Shown: positions 31,255 through 42,865, numbered from the stretch's first letter. The stretch is 64,000 nucleotides of DNA from Agriotes lineatus (GCA_940337035.1 CALNHX010003560.1:82885-146884), one strand, 5' to 3'. Numbers and translations: made by a program. The notes: generated from the letters alone by a model not told the origin.

Positions 31255-31935
31255 CATTGTTCAATAACATCCTGCAAGAATGGACATGTCTGTCAGACGA
31301 TGACTCACATCCGGTCGAGCCTGAGAAAATTTTGATAAGCGTAACAATAGCTTCTGATTTACTGATAACATCCTGCAAGAATAGACATGTCTGCGTACTC
31401 AGACGCTCGAGCGTGGGAAAATTTCAAAAACTACACTTTTAACCCAAAAAATTCCCGGAAGTGGCCGAGGTCAATGACCCCGACTAGGCCACGCCCACCG
31501 GCTAGGCCTGTGACCTTGACCTCGGCTAGGCCCGTGACCTTCGACTAGACTTAGCCAAGTTTCAAACCAGAGGCCGCCACGTGACACTTAGCCAAGTTTC
31601 AAACCACCGGAAGTGTCCCAGAACGCCTATAGGTACTCTACTACGAACATGTCTGCATCCCAGACGCTCGAGCGTGGGAAAATTTCAAAATCTACACTTT
31701 TAACCCAAAAAAATTCCCGGAAGTGCTCCCCTTGGCCTAGGCATCCCCTCGAGCGTGGGAAAATTTTCAAAAACTACACTTTTAGCTCAAAAAATTCTCG
31801 GAAGTGGCCGAGGTCAATGACCCCGACTAAGCCAATGACCCCGCCCCCGCCCGTGACCTTGACCTCGGCTAGGCCCGTGACCTTGAAAAAAGTTCAAGGT
31901 CAAATGTGAGCCAGAACCCGCCTAGGTACACTACT
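31255..31935 (-). promoter_or_regulatory. two inverted heads at the right end
   Basis: 31255-31644 is the inverted head of the right unit. 31645-31935 is a second, shortened inverted head that carries the outermost end. Both contain TGACCTTGACCTCGG (inverse of CCGAGGTCAAGGTCA) and GGTCAATGACCCCG. The outer one also holds GACCTTGAAAAAAGTTCAAG, a small palindrome. Confidence 0.6.
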
Positions 31936-34735
31936 GCCCACCATTATGTATGTATGTATTAATATATAATTTTTATGATAATTACTTATTGGTTCGCAAT
32001 AAACTGAGAATTTGAAAATTTTATTCAAATTTAAAGACATCTAAAAATTGTATGAATGTCATTATATTTCATAGCATTATCTACCATTAGATTAAGTAAC
32101 ACTTTCATAGACTCCAATTAATTTTAGTCATTTAACTAACTCGTATTATTAAACTGCTAGTTCGTATTTCCATAATAATTTCATAAAAAACTGTATAAAA
32201 TCATTATTTTTACCTCATTTCATAAACACGGAGCAGCGACCAGACAGACAACGAATCTCATGTCAGAGTGTGCACGTTCAAGCATTCGTAGAGTACCACG
32301 TGATTTAACTTGTGTGAAGGCATTTTACGACCCTAGTTACAAACTATGATATAAACAGCTTTTCGGCATACAATTACTTAAAGTTCTGTTCACGCTTCGT
32401 TCATGTATCGTGTAATTAAGTTATCGACTTCATGTCAGATTTATCAAGCACTATTAGATCTCGTTCATCATCGTTTCATCTCGACTCCATTCTCGCATCA
32501 GCGAGCCAAAGGGTTAGCCCAAATCGACCGCCATCAAACCAATTTTTTGTCCGAAACCTCTCCTGCTCGCCAAAAATCATAGTTCAGGCCGGAGTTAGCT
32601 GTCTTGCCTTTCGGCTCGTATCGCTAGTTACTACTACATTCAAAGCTAAGTGTATTTACGTCACCATTGCATGCAATATTTATGCTGCATGTATTTGTAT
32701 ATTTTAAGAACCGACTGCTTAAAATACTTGAATTTTGAGCACATCCCAGTCTGGGCGTTCTAATAGCTATTTGGAACAGGTGGTTGACGTGCTGTCTGGC
32801 TATCAATACTATTTTATTTAGTCTGTATTTGAGTTGTCATCACGTGTTTCAACTAGTTTAAGAGTAATTTGATGCAGGTTTGCAGCCCCTCGCAACTAGG
32901 TATGTTTAATATAAAAATATTAGATTAGATTCTGTGCGAGTTCTTGTAAAACAACGTGTACTACGCGTTTTCAAAAAAGTGGAGGCAAGGCAATTTCGAT
33001 TCTGGCCGTCCATTTCTAAAAGCCGTGCGCAAGTTTTTCACGGTAACATCTTATATTACCGGCTGATGACTCATCATGGTGGGACTAGACGAATAATAAA
33101 GCATTTTTACCGTACCTACTGAGGCAGCCAGCACCTGTTCTGTCAGTTTAAGACCACTCCCATCCCACTAGGTAGTAAATGAGTTTTAACCTGTAACAAA
33201 GTATTATACATTAGTTTCATATTTTTAGGACACTTTTAACTACTGTATAATCTTTTTCGTTATAATACTAAAATTATTTTGTAGTATTTCATAAACATTT
33301 CATAATAATTTCGAAATTTTATAGCGCTTTAGAATAATATCAAATTAATTTTATAATCATTGTTGTATCAGGTTTAAAATTTGCCGTCGCCACTGCTTTT
33401 TTATGCACGAGGGAAATGGGATTGACAAGACTGCTCGGTATAATCGTAATCTACTAAACAACAATGATAAATTAATTAATGACTTTGTTAACATAGAAAT
33501 TTTTTCTTTAATGTTTACGACAATGCCGCAACATACGAAATCTTCAATGATAAAATATTCGTTATTTCGCAGCATTGTTGTTTACTCGATTACAATCACT
33601 ACCCATTATTTTTATGATCATAGCTATTTGATAATTGCACATTTTAATGACAACCTAAAACTTTGACAGGAATTTTAAGGTAAACGGTTGCTTTCTGGAT
33701 TATGAACTAAAAGTACTTTATTTCTACGCTTTTCAATTTCCCTTCAAGCAATAGCATATAATTTAAAAAAAAATATTATACATAACAAAGTTGTAGTTAA
33801 AAAAACAGATTTGAAGAAAGTGGTTCTTACAGTCAAGTTGCGTTTACGATTTTTTTCCTTTAATTCACTACATACTAGTATGCATATGCGCCAAAATTGA
33901 AATTAACATCTTTACATTTGTGTAAATTACAGTAAAAAAAGAAAAAAATTGAACTTGAATGCCCTATAACTTCTTACTGGAGGGACTAAGATATATTGGA
34001 TTCAATCGTTTCATTATAGCTTAAGCAATCTATGACTAAACGGTTTCCCATTTGTTTAGACACTCGGTATATAGCTTAAGCAAATTGCTAACAAAAATAT
34101 AAGCGCAGATGGTACATAGTTTATGCATTACTTACATTCAATGTGTTACTTTGCTTTTTTATATGCCTAGAGGATAATTTTTCCATAATTAGTAATTTAG
34201 TAAAATGTTCAACATGAAGTGTATGGTTAGTCATAAAAAGTACAGGTCTTGTGTAAAACAGAATTATATCAGTTAAATCACTGCACACAAATACTCAGAA
34301 CGAGAAATGCAACGAAAGTATTGAAGATCTAGATTGTTTCCTTAAAATAGACATTTATAGCTTAATTTTCTTTTCTCTCATATCAAGCAGCAAATAAATT
34401 ATTTACTTCAAAAGTCATTTAAATTCCGTTACCAATATTGCTTCTGCCGTTCGTTTCTACATATTGTCGTTATTCTCACTTATCTGTATTCACATTCTTG
34501 AATGGCAATTCCATTGATTTAGATATTCGAATTCCCACTATTTTATTGCCCTGCATGTACCATAAAAAATATATAGAATATATTAGAATCTGACAACTTT
34601 TCTATACGAGATACTATTTTTTGAGTTTAACTATAGAGATATTATTTACCTGACAAGAAGCACTAAATATGTTAAATGGACGAGACGTTGCAAAATTTAT
34701 AAGTAAACAATATTCTAAATATATATTTAACCTAA
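31936..34735. other. no recognised gene
   Basis: AT-rich sequence with short frames and a moderately GC-richer stretch at 32400-33130. I see no protein similarity, RNA gene or element ends. Confidence 0.45.
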
Positions 34736-34737
34736 CT

Positions 34738-35290
34738 CATTTAGTTTTTACTTCCCTCGTCTAAAAGGCGAAGGAAGTATTGTTATGGCGAAAGAATAAC
34801 CTTCCAAGATTCCTTCAGATCTTTACATTTCAGGGTCCCTTGATGACGAAAAACAGGTTTTCCCAATTCCTTCTGTCTGTCTGTCTGTCTGTTGGCGATA
34901 TAACTCAAAAACTATTTTTTGCAGGATGACGATGATATTTTTCATGCAGATTATATATCTACCTGGCACGAAACTGCGAAAAATTCGGACAAATATATAT
35001 AGGGTGAACAACTTAAAAAAATTTAGTTTTGCTTATTTTTGCGTTAAGTGGGAAATGGATTAAGTAATTTGCACATAGGTCAGGCTTTACACTTGAAGGT
35101 AATAGGACCTACAACATAAGGTTGCAAAAACTTCAAAACATTTCAACAATACCAACATTCTTTAAAATATGGCTGCGCTTCGAACACATACCAGCGAGCC
35201 TGCATGGCGCAGTATAACCTATCCATGCGGTTACAATTGCATCCGCGGATGATGTATATCGAATTTTTTAGTTTTGAATATTTCTCAATG
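34738..35290 (+). repeat. ACTTCC/GGAAGT hairpin-headed repeat, copy 2
   Basis: It opens with ACTTCCCTCGTCTAAAAGGC and GAAGGAAGTATTG, a near-perfect hairpin. Then come CAGGGTCCCTTGATGACG, a (GTCT)n microsatellite (34873-34892), ATAACTCAAAAACTATTTTT, CTACCTGGCACGAAAC, TAGGGTGAACAAC and GCACATAGGTCAGGCTTTAC. A tRNA-like GCATGGCGCAGTATAACC stretch with TATATCGAAT follows near 35210-35270. Confidence 0.75.
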
Positions 35291-35613
35291 ATTCTTAAAC
35301 AAGTGGAAAGCTTATTCTTTCTAGATTAATCACAAAATTATTTTTTTATTATACCTGCATCAGAATCGCCGTTTAAAGCACGCCTGAGCGTGCGAATACA
35401 GGCGATTAAAGCTCGCCGAGCTTTAAAGGTTGTCAAGGAAACGACTGAATGCAACAACGGACATGGACGCGACAAAAACGTAAATAATTCTCGTAACTAT
35501 AGTAGCAATATTATTATGCCCTCTCGATTTATCACGACAAAAATTATTTCTAAGTTTTTAGTGCGTAATTTATTTCCAGTATTGGAGGTATAATAAAAAA
35601 TAGCGTAAAGTAT

Positions 35614-35717
35614 TCGTGGATAACTGGTCTTTAAAACACTTGCTCTATTTCGAGCACTCCGGCTACGCCGTCGTGCTCGAAAACCCGCGCGTGTTTTAAA
35701 GACCTTGTTATCCACTC
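35614..35717. other. long imperfect hairpin
   Basis: GTGGATAAC-TGGTCTTTAAAACAC at the left pairs with GTGTTTTAAAGACC-TTGTTATCCAC at the right. An inner stem pairs TTTCGAGCAC with GTGCTCGAAA around CCGGCTACGCCG. It is structurally similar to the hairpin at 11668-11788, so both may be ends of one foldback family. Confidence 0.75.
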
Positions 35718-35997
35718 ATACTTTAATATACTATTAACAGCTGTTACAGACAGCGTTTAAATAAAGCGTACGGAGAATGTGCAGTATCAACTTCAGCATC
35801 GAGGTATATTTGAAACTATTGCACATAATTGTATACAACCAGCGTTGAAAAAATTTTTAGTGAAAGAATTATCTGCATTAATTTATTGTTGTAAAATATA
35901 TAATTGTTTTTCCGTAAGTGATTTAGTTGAAACGCCTGTCGCACTTGGCTTCGGCATGAAAGTTAAATATGCCTGGGGCCGCAGCAAAAAGGTTAAG

Positions 35998-36024
35998 CCA
36001 AAGCCTACTAAAAGTAGGCTTTGG
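35998..36024. other. perfect 12-bp hairpin
   Basis: CCAAAGCCTACT, loop AAA, AGTAGGCTTTGG. The same ACTAAAAGTAGGC core occurs at 6411-6424. The open frame around it (35779-36033) resembles nothing I know. Confidence 0.75.
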
Positions 36025-36059
36025 TTAAGCTAGCTGCAACGCAGTGATCTAAGAAGTAC

Positions 36060-36235
36060 TTGGAAGGCTGGCAAGATATTGTTCAACGTTTAGATCGCAT
36101 TCGCAGGCGTCTGCGATTCAAATCCCGCCGCTATTTTTTTTTAATTTGAAAATTAATGTAATTCGCATTCAAGTGTATTCTTTTATTGTTTCCGTATTAT
36201 TTAAAACCTGCAGACATTTTTACACCTAGTTTCTT
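36060..36235 (+). repeat. B-box-bearing repeat module, copy 2
   Basis: It shares GATCGCATTCGCAGG, GATTCAAATCCC, TAATTCGCATT and TTCTTTTATTGTTTCCGTA in order with 3640-3815. The B-box-like GATTCAAATCC suggests tRNA ancestry. Confidence 0.5.
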
Positions 36236-37039
36236 TTGATTTTTAAAATGGTTTAGTGCCGCAACGTTCACTTGTGAGGGAAGTTCTGGGTAAAGCACTT
36301 TACACATGTTTTAAATTATCAACAGCACTGAAACACCGTCTCCAGTGAAACCCTCCTCATAATTGTGTCATCCACTAATGCTGTCGCCTAATCGATCAAC
36401 GTTGAAAGTACAATACGCCTGGTTAGTTAGATTAACAAATTTTAATTTGTGGCTCATAAAATAAAAGGGTACGCATTGTCTTCTTCTTCAGTCCTGAACG
36501 CATACGCTACTATCGTCATCCAATTTCTCGGTTCGACGTGTAGGATAACGTCGCGCCATCGGGATTGAGGTCCTGCAGCACTTCTTCAAGTTTTTCGTAG
36601 TCCACATAGCACTGTAGCTTTGAACCATTTTTCACTATGTGTTAACACACTCTCGGCTTATCGTAAGTCGCGGAATACATTCTACAACACCTTCCATCTT
36701 GGTACTTCACTTGGTCCCGCAACAGTGATGCCAACTATCGCCCTCTGCCTTTTGGCACACCTTGAGCCCATTGGCGCTTTAAGTGTGGCAGTTTCGAGCG
36801 CGTATGTAACCGCTTTACAATTTATTAATAGCAAAAGAGGTATAATTGCATCAGTGCTTCACCTTACGGTAGGACACCTGCTATCAACATGTTTTACAAA
36901 CAATATTGATAGGTAATATTACTTAAACTAGTCAATCTTAATTCTAAGTACCCCGAAAAATGTTTAAAATACCGAATTCTGATCGTACTCCATACTTCGT
37001 GTTCCTAATTATAATAAACTACTTCCCCGCTCTGATTAT

Positions 37040-37270
37040 GCCTACGTCACAAGGCATCCGCCAGCTCTGTCGGCCACCAATCTCTGTGCTGTTTATCCAA
37101 CGTACATTCAAACAACACGTTTTTCGGGATCTCCGAGGTTACGTCACAGTCACATGCGTCGTCGCCGGCTTTCCTGATCTGCGCCAGATAGGAACAGAGA
37201 TCCCCTTGCTGGTCAAAAACTCGACCGTGTGCGTGAGTCACTCGGCAAATGCGTTCCTGACTAGAAGACT
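37040..37270 (-). pseudogene. non-LTR retrotransposon C-terminal fragment (R1/I-like)
   Basis: The minus-strand frame has HGRVFDQQGDLCSYLAQIRK, then a C-x-C pair, PKNVLFECTLDKQ and WWPTELADAL. This matches the C-terminal zinc-knuckle-like block of R1/I/LOA-type LINE ORF2 proteins (GHG.F..YL, C.CG, H..FEC, W). The first His of the knuckle appears replaced. The catalytic domains are not present nearby, so it is an isolated relic. Confidence 0.6.
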
Positions 37271-37859
37271 AGTGACTAACTCCTTTATGCTTATTTTTTT
37301 CATTTTTGTGTGCGCATTCGCTATCGTTCAATGCTTTTTGTAATTTATTGAGCTTGGTAGCAAGCCTAGTTGTGATTTCTCAGCGAATCGCAAATGGTTT
37401 ATATATTTTTCTTCGACTACGATCCCTTTTAGTTTCCGTGATAATGTCTCGACTATACCTTCAAGATCTTACGTGAAGAGCTTTGATGATGTTCGAGTCT
37501 TTTCTGTGATCAAATCTTCGATATTTACTTGTATGGTGGCTTTACCGTAATGTTCTATCAAAGTGTGTTTCTAGTCTACTCTTGTTCTGTGCACGCCTTC
37601 GAGAACCGTCTGTGTTTCTATCAGTCCGATTCATAGAAGGTGCAGTTAAAAATGCTCTAGCTACTATCTTATTTATGTAAGATGATCACTTCGGGATCAG
37701 ATATCTTTGCTCTATTCCTCCATCAAAAGCACTAGTGCTTGCTGCAGAGTTTTCTCCTGCCGATTTTTTTTCAGTATAAAAAACCCGTTATATATTACTA
37801 AAATCTAAAAGATAAGAGCTATTGGAGTAATTCAAATCTTAATATGGTTCTATAAGATC

Positions 37860-39520
37860 CAGAAGCAAATATTACGATAGTTAAGGACCAATGTGCCAGC
37901 CGTTCCGAACGGCGTAAAACTAACTGATCGCTTAAGTCCAGTGAATTTGGTATGAGTGGTGAATGATCGACTTAAGGACTGTGATTGTGATGGTGTAGGT
38001 TGTGAACAACAGAAGTCCAAGTTTTATTAAATCTAAAAGCATATCTCGGAAAAGGGAGGGGAGAGCTGCAACCTCTAGATCGCCTATCACATATGATGGG
38101 TTGGACGGAAATCAAAAACCTTAATTACAAACCTCATAACCACAGGCTATCTACTAACGAAACATCAATCGCTTGGGAAAAGCTGCCTTTCTAGTTGTAA
38201 GATAGAAAGTGGACTGGTGGCGCAACCAAGGTCAGAGTAAGTTTGACCACAACACACTCACTAAGACGTACAGTAAGAGCGAATACCCCAGGTGAGTACG
38301 GCTACTAGTCCAGAAACCCATACTAATTCACCAATCTACTTCATGAATCCAGGGGGGGGCATTAAATTAATAAATGCTACTCTATACTTAACAAGATTAA
38401 GGTGGAAATCTATAGCAACTACCAACCAGAGATTGTATTATATAAGAGATGAAGATAGACCACATCGGGGAGTTGGTTACACAAAAAATAGCTGCCAACG
38501 TAACGAAGTACTTAACACTATCTAGTAGGGCAGCATACATATCATTGAAACCAATACTTAAAACAAATCTGAAAATTATACAGATGTTTTCACCAACATC
38601 ACAAAAATAGGACAAAAAAGTAGAATAATTTTATGGTCAAATGACTTAGGCTCTAAATCAGGATGACTGTAAATATAATTTAGATATATGAGATTTTAAC
38701 GTAAAATTAAGACAGAAGGAAGAAAACAATGAAAACAAGATAGAACGATTCGGTTTAGTTGAAAGAATTTATAAAGGTCAGACGATGATCAATTTTTTAG
38801 AGCAAAGCAACCTCTATGACATGGATACTCTTATTAAGAAAACGAAACATCGAAAGTGGACTGGAATATCTCTCAACGGAATGCACTACAACGAGGTTGA
38901 CTACATTATCTGTGCCACAAAGGAATTGTGACGCACGTTTCGGTTCTTACTAGATTCGCTACTGGAAGTGACCATCGTCTAGTTAGGAGTATTGTTGAAA
39001 CAAACCACAAGTTATAAAGAACTACAACCATAACAGCGTAAACCCCCAAACTAAACATTAACCTTAACAAAGAAATAATATATATATACCAAAATAAAGT
39101 TTTTATTAATCGAAAAACGTATCAGAGGGCAAAACTATAGACGTACGCAGGTTATTGCAATACAAAAAGAGGGAATTAGATGTAAGCTAATCCCGCCAGA
39201 GAACAGTGCTATAAAGACTTCTATTCATATAGAGGGAACCCAACATTTAAAAAAAAATCGAGCAACAAATCATCAATGATAGTTTCCAAAACCTATCGAA
39301 GAACATGATACAGAATATGCCCTAACAAAAACAATAAACAATAAAGCATCTGGAACGGATAACGTCATCAATAAAATATTGAAAATAGGAGGCGGAATAG
39401 TTGTACTAGACATTAAAATCAAGTTAAAACTTTTGCTAACTATTTGGCAACAATTACCAATCAATAACGTTAACTCATGTATTTTCATAAAACAGTTCAA
39501 AGGTCAATGTGCAACAGTTC
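37860..39520 (+). pseudogene. RTE-like LINE: endonuclease and start of RT
   Basis: Short readable blocks in shifting frames follow the RTE order: DFNVKL (GDFN block, about 38693), RFGLVERI, QTMINFLEQSNLYDMDTLIK, KWTGISLNG, NEVDYII, and GSDHRLV (about 38954), the catalytic SDH of the endonuclease. The RT approach follows: EYALTKTINNKASGTDNVIN (about 39310-39370), LKIGG and LPINNVNSCIFIKQFKG to about 39503. Several stops and frame changes make it a dead copy. The upstream 37860-38330 region may be its 5' UTR. It stops where the next RT block would start; blocks continuing the protein occur at 41325. Confidence 0.7.
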
Positions 39521-39555
39521 AACTCTTGCATTTATTTGTAAGTATGCACTACACA

Positions 39556-39578
39556 TCTATATATATATATATATATAT
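39556..39578. repeat. (AT)n microsatellite
   Basis: About eleven AT units just downstream of the point where the RTE-like reading stops. Confidence 0.9.
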
Positions 39579-39579
39579 C

Positions 39580-41300
39580 TGGTTATAGCTTTTAGCTGAA
39601 GTTATACACCCTGTATTAGATGTGTCTTTAATTATATTAAATTAAAACCAATATGCGTTGTTCTAAAGAACCAGATGGGTTCTTTACCATTTACTAGATA
39701 TAATAATATTAAATAGTTATAAAATCGTACAAATGCGCCAAGAAACTAGAATTTTAATAAGCTTTCGAAAAATCAGTTGCTCACTTTTTACAAATTAGAA
39801 AGCTGATAAAAAATAAGTGAATATAAAATCCTGCTGTACCTTGTAAGGACAATTTTTGCATTTAGCGCTTTTCCGCTTTTAATCAAAACCCAATCTCGTT
39901 CATTGGCGTTTCCCGGCGTGTTTTATAATCGTCAATTTAAATTCAGATGTGTTTGCTTGCCGCATGGATGACATAAGTCGGCTTCTCGTAGTTTAATTGC
40001 TTTTCAGCGCCGCAGCGTCGACCGTCGTTTTCCGGGGTTTACCCGCTTTGGGTGAAGAATTCGCCCAACATGACGCAATTCTTACGTTCGTATAGGTGTT
40101 AGACAAAGAACAAATTAAATAATGCAAGCGTGCATTCCTTTGGCTTCAGCATTCTACCGCCTCACTTCGACAAGACAAGTGTGAAAGTTCGTTCCGCTAT
40201 GGCGGATGCCTTGGCCTTCGCCGGCAGATGTCGAAATTGGTTAAATTGAATGGGTCTTTTCGATCAGGCTTTGGTCATATACGGGACGTGTGGTGCAAGT
40301 TATTAGCGGAGGAATGCCCGTACCGCGGAGAGCAAGCTCCGAGTCGACACCTTGGGCAGATCATTAAATGGGAACCTCTTTTGTGCTAATTGTTGTTAAT
40401 GAAGCTAGATGTATCATACCGTAACCCTTGCCTATCGTTACGTTTTTCGTTTTGCCCTCTGGAGACTTGACACCGTCCAGATCCGCTTGACATATCGCAC
40501 CCTATGCCTTCTCCCGCAGTTTCTTCAAGTTTTTTTTGCATTTTCTTGAATCCGACCTGCAGCTTCGGTGGACAACGTCGCCGTAGCAAGCTGAGTCCCT
40601 AAAAGGTACTGTGTTATATTGTAGTAATTTTAACAAGCGCATAATGTGTAGTGAAGTAATTATCGAAGTGTCGCCATTTTAAGCAGCGTTGTTGATGAGT
40701 TGAAATCGAGCGTTTTATCTGTTTTTGTCGTCTTTACCGTCAAGTTTTTTTGTTTATACTCAACTTAACGTTGTTGAATTGAAGTTGTTACCGTTTTTGG
40801 ATCATTTAGATCGTTTGCTGTTAAGTTTACCGCCTGTATTTAGATGGAACATTGCACAATTAACAACATTAACCTCTATTGAGTATTTCATTTGATGTTT
40901 ATCTATATATATTTCTATGTTAATACAGTTCATTCTCAAGTAGTTGTGCTTTTCTGCATGTGTTATTCTGTGATGTGCAAGTTAAAGTAAGTCCGATCCA
41001 GTTGTTCGTAGATCGTCGATCAGGCACTTCCAAGGTTGGATCAGAAAGGTTGAGCCATTGCTTCCACTTTCTCGATGAGCCTACCGGTGTTTTTCCTGAT
41101 TTAGTAAAGTGGTGGCGTCTAGCATTTAACATCTTTATTTCGTTTACCGGATCCTAGCCCTAATTAAGATAGTAAAGAACTTTCCTTCTCCACTGAGTGA
41201 ACCGGCAACTTTTGTTACAACCCATCGTAAAGTAATTGGAGCAACTGATCCGAGAATTTTCCGATTTGAGTCATTTCATGTCATAACGTCGCGTCGGGTT
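39580..41300. other. interruption between RTE halves, partly GC-rich
   Basis: The stretch 39890-40610 is much GC-richer than its surroundings (GCGCCGCAGCGTCGACCGTC and similar). It has no protein I recognise. It separates the two parts of what may be one RTE copy, so it may be an insertion, or the two parts may be separate copies. Confidence 0.4.
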
Positions 41301-41324
41301 CGTCCTGCAACAACCTGATGCTCA

Positions 41325-42185
41325 TTAACTATGAAAAGCAGTTCGATTCGGTTGAACACTGTGCAATCGACAAAAACTTGAAAAACGGCCGAGTTGACTC
41401 TAGACTAGATACATACAATTGACATGTACCACTACGAAAAAGTAGCCGCCACAGGTGAACTACACAAAAATAAAACTTAATCAATAGAAAATGCTGAGTT
41501 AGGCAAGGCGATACAATTGGTTCAAAACTTTTCGGGACAGCACTAGAAGATATATTTAAGAAAATGAAGTAAGAACAGAAAGTTGTTATTATTAACGGTT
41601 AAAGTCTCAACCAGCTACGATTTGCTGACGATCTTGTAAGAGACCCATAAACGATGGGTTATAAGGTGAAGATATCTAAAACTAAAGCCATGCTTAATTT
41701 AGCCAAACCTGATCTCATAGTAACTGGCGATTATAGCTTGGAGAAGGTTAATGAACAAAATCAAAGAGTTGCCCTGAAAAATCAACAAATTCATTCCATC
41801 CACGAAATCAAGTATTCGACCCGTGTGTCCAGCGGGTTCTTACATTTAGTGCTCAGACTTCGATCTTAACAAAATTAAATATGAAGAAAATTGCCAAGAT
41901 ACGGAGAAATATGGAGTGAATAGCGCTGAATATAAGGCTGAGCAATCGGAAAAGGAATAAGTGTATCCGACGAAAAAACAAAGTTAAAGAGGTTGTCGAG
42001 CATATAACTTCGCTCAAATCTAAATTTTGTGGCCACAAAAAATGGAGGCCACAGGCAACTAGCATAGGCAAAAGCAGAGAACAACTGAGATGGGCCGATG
42101 ACATCAAACCGCGATACTGGCATGGAGAAGTAGGGCTCATAATTGGGCTTGGATATTATTAGAGGGCCTTTGTCCGAAAATGGAC
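41325..42185 (+). pseudogene. RTE-like LINE: RT core and C-terminus
   Basis: The order of motifs is clear across frame changes: NYEKQFDSVEHCAID (RT motif A, about 41337), VRQGDTIGSKLFGTALEDIF (about 41495-41560), LNQLRFADDLV (the FADD catalytic block, about 41607-41640), GYKVKISKTKAML (about 41656), and near the end RWADDIK (about 42087) and AFVRKWTNE (about 42158). Motif A keeps its Asp and motif C keeps both Asp residues, but stops interrupt the frame. It is followed by a GAAGAAGAAAG-type tail. The upstream part of the protein lies at 37.9-39.5 kb. Confidence 0.75.
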
Positions 42186-42424
42186 GAATGAAAACTGATA
42201 AGAAGAAGAAAGAAGAAGAAAGCCAGCGTTCCTGTTTATATTGCTTGAAGTCTTTTCTATTCCTATAGTTTCGCCACTATAGTGCAACTCCTTAATAGTA
42301 AAACAGATTGAGACCTTTGTCCTAAAACTCGCACATTTTCTTATTGAGATAGTTGCGAACCAAGATCACTGATTTGTTGGTAAAAGTTAATTTCTAGATA
42401 GAAAAATTAGTCCCGACGGAACGC

Positions 42425-42865
42425 CTTAAATCTAACGACCCTTGAAGATCGACGTAAACGTGGTGATCTCATTTTAACATACCGTATCATAGTGGGTGAT
42501 TTGTTTCATATTTTACCAAGCTTTTATGATCTGAACAGAGATCCTCGTCTTCGTGGCCACGTATATAAATTACAACGTGAAAAATTTCATCGGTGTGTCA
42601 GAGAATTCTTCCTAACAAATGTGTTTTTGCGCAGTGGAATTCCTTGAATAATTCAGTTGTATCTGCTACATCAATTAATAATTTTAAAAACCGTTTGGAC
42701 AGTATTGTATATGTAGTAAATCCGTAAATTGGTTTTCTTATATGTATTACCTTCTTTCGTGTGCACGTTATGTAAAATATATTAATTTAGTGTTTATCCA
42801 TAGTAATTAAGTTTCCTCATGTAATTTTGAGCATTACGAGCCTTTGGCTTTTGCTCTTATTAATT
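42425..42865 (+). pseudogene. CR1/Jockey-like LINE 3' end
   Basis: The frame reads LEDRRKRGDLILTYRIIVGD, then RLRGHVYKLQREKF, and after one frame change WNSLNNSVVSATSINNFKNR and LDSIVYVVNP-stop. This matches the L..RR.RGDL, LRGH..KL, WN.L...VV.A.S...FK..LD blocks at the C-terminus of CR1/Jockey-superfamily ORF2. A 3' UTR with a GCCTTTGGCTTTTGCTC hairpin-like end precedes the (TAA)n tail. Confidence 0.75.

Larger units (their letters stand above)
22635..31644. mobile_element. 9.0 kb nested unit with its own inverted ends
   Basis: GTAGTAGAGTACCTATAGGC at 22635 and its inverse GCCTATAGGTACTCTACTAC ending at 31644 bound a unit with heads pointing outward. Its left boundary falls inside the plus-strand DUF8207 gene. 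Beyond its right boundary is another inverted head (31645-31935). The simplest reading is one element inserted into another, with loss of the rest of the outer copy; recombination between related ends is the alternative. Flanks ATCA and GAAC give no duplication. Confidence 0.55.
26530..31644 (-). repeat. right arm of 5 kb inverted repeat
   Basis: Inverted counterpart of 17350-22634. Homology with the left arm begins exactly where the left DUF8207 gene is interrupted (26530 corresponds to 22634). The two arms share heads, internal unrecognised frames, E2F-like motif, tetranucleotide tract, zinc-ribbon genes and DUF8207 gene in the same order. Confidence 0.85.
17350..31935. mobile_element. 14.6 kb composite DUF8207/zinc-ribbon element (Polinton-like, non-autonomous)
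   Basis: The left end reads AGTAGTGTACATAGGGG and the right end is its near inverted copy (CGCCTAGGTACACTACT). A 5' AG start and a length of about 15 kb suit Polinton/Maverick elements. Inside are a full plus-strand unit (17350-22634), a truncated plus-strand unit (22635 to about 26105) and a full inverted unit (about 26106-31644), then a short inverted terminal copy. It carries two DUF8207-type genes and four zinc-ribbon microgenes. No polymerase B, integrase, ATPase or protease is recognisable. I found no matching 6-bp target-site duplication (CTTGGG versus GCCCAC), so the true insertion boundary is uncertain. Confidence 0.6.

Noticed and set aside
17350..31935. CRISPR-like array from repeated blocks
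   Set aside because: The genome is eukaryotic; the repeats are microsatellites and duplicated element parts without unique spacers of constant size.
17350..31935. Polymerase B, integrase, packaging ATPase or protease genes within the composite element
   Set aside because: No long frames or motifs (such as YxDTD, DDE or Walker A) were seen on either strand of the units.
17340..31941. 6-bp Polinton target-site duplication at the outer ends
   Set aside because: The flanks CTTGGG and GCCCAC do not match, and the inner ends (ATCAGT/ACGAAC) do not either; not claimed.
32432..32707. 91-codon Ser-rich frame
   Set aside because: Low-complexity start, no family resemblance and no supporting signals.
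36620..37343. Plus-strand frames of 98 and 127 codons
   Set aside because: The second overlaps the convincing R1/I-like LINE reading on the minus strand; the first has no resemblance to any family.
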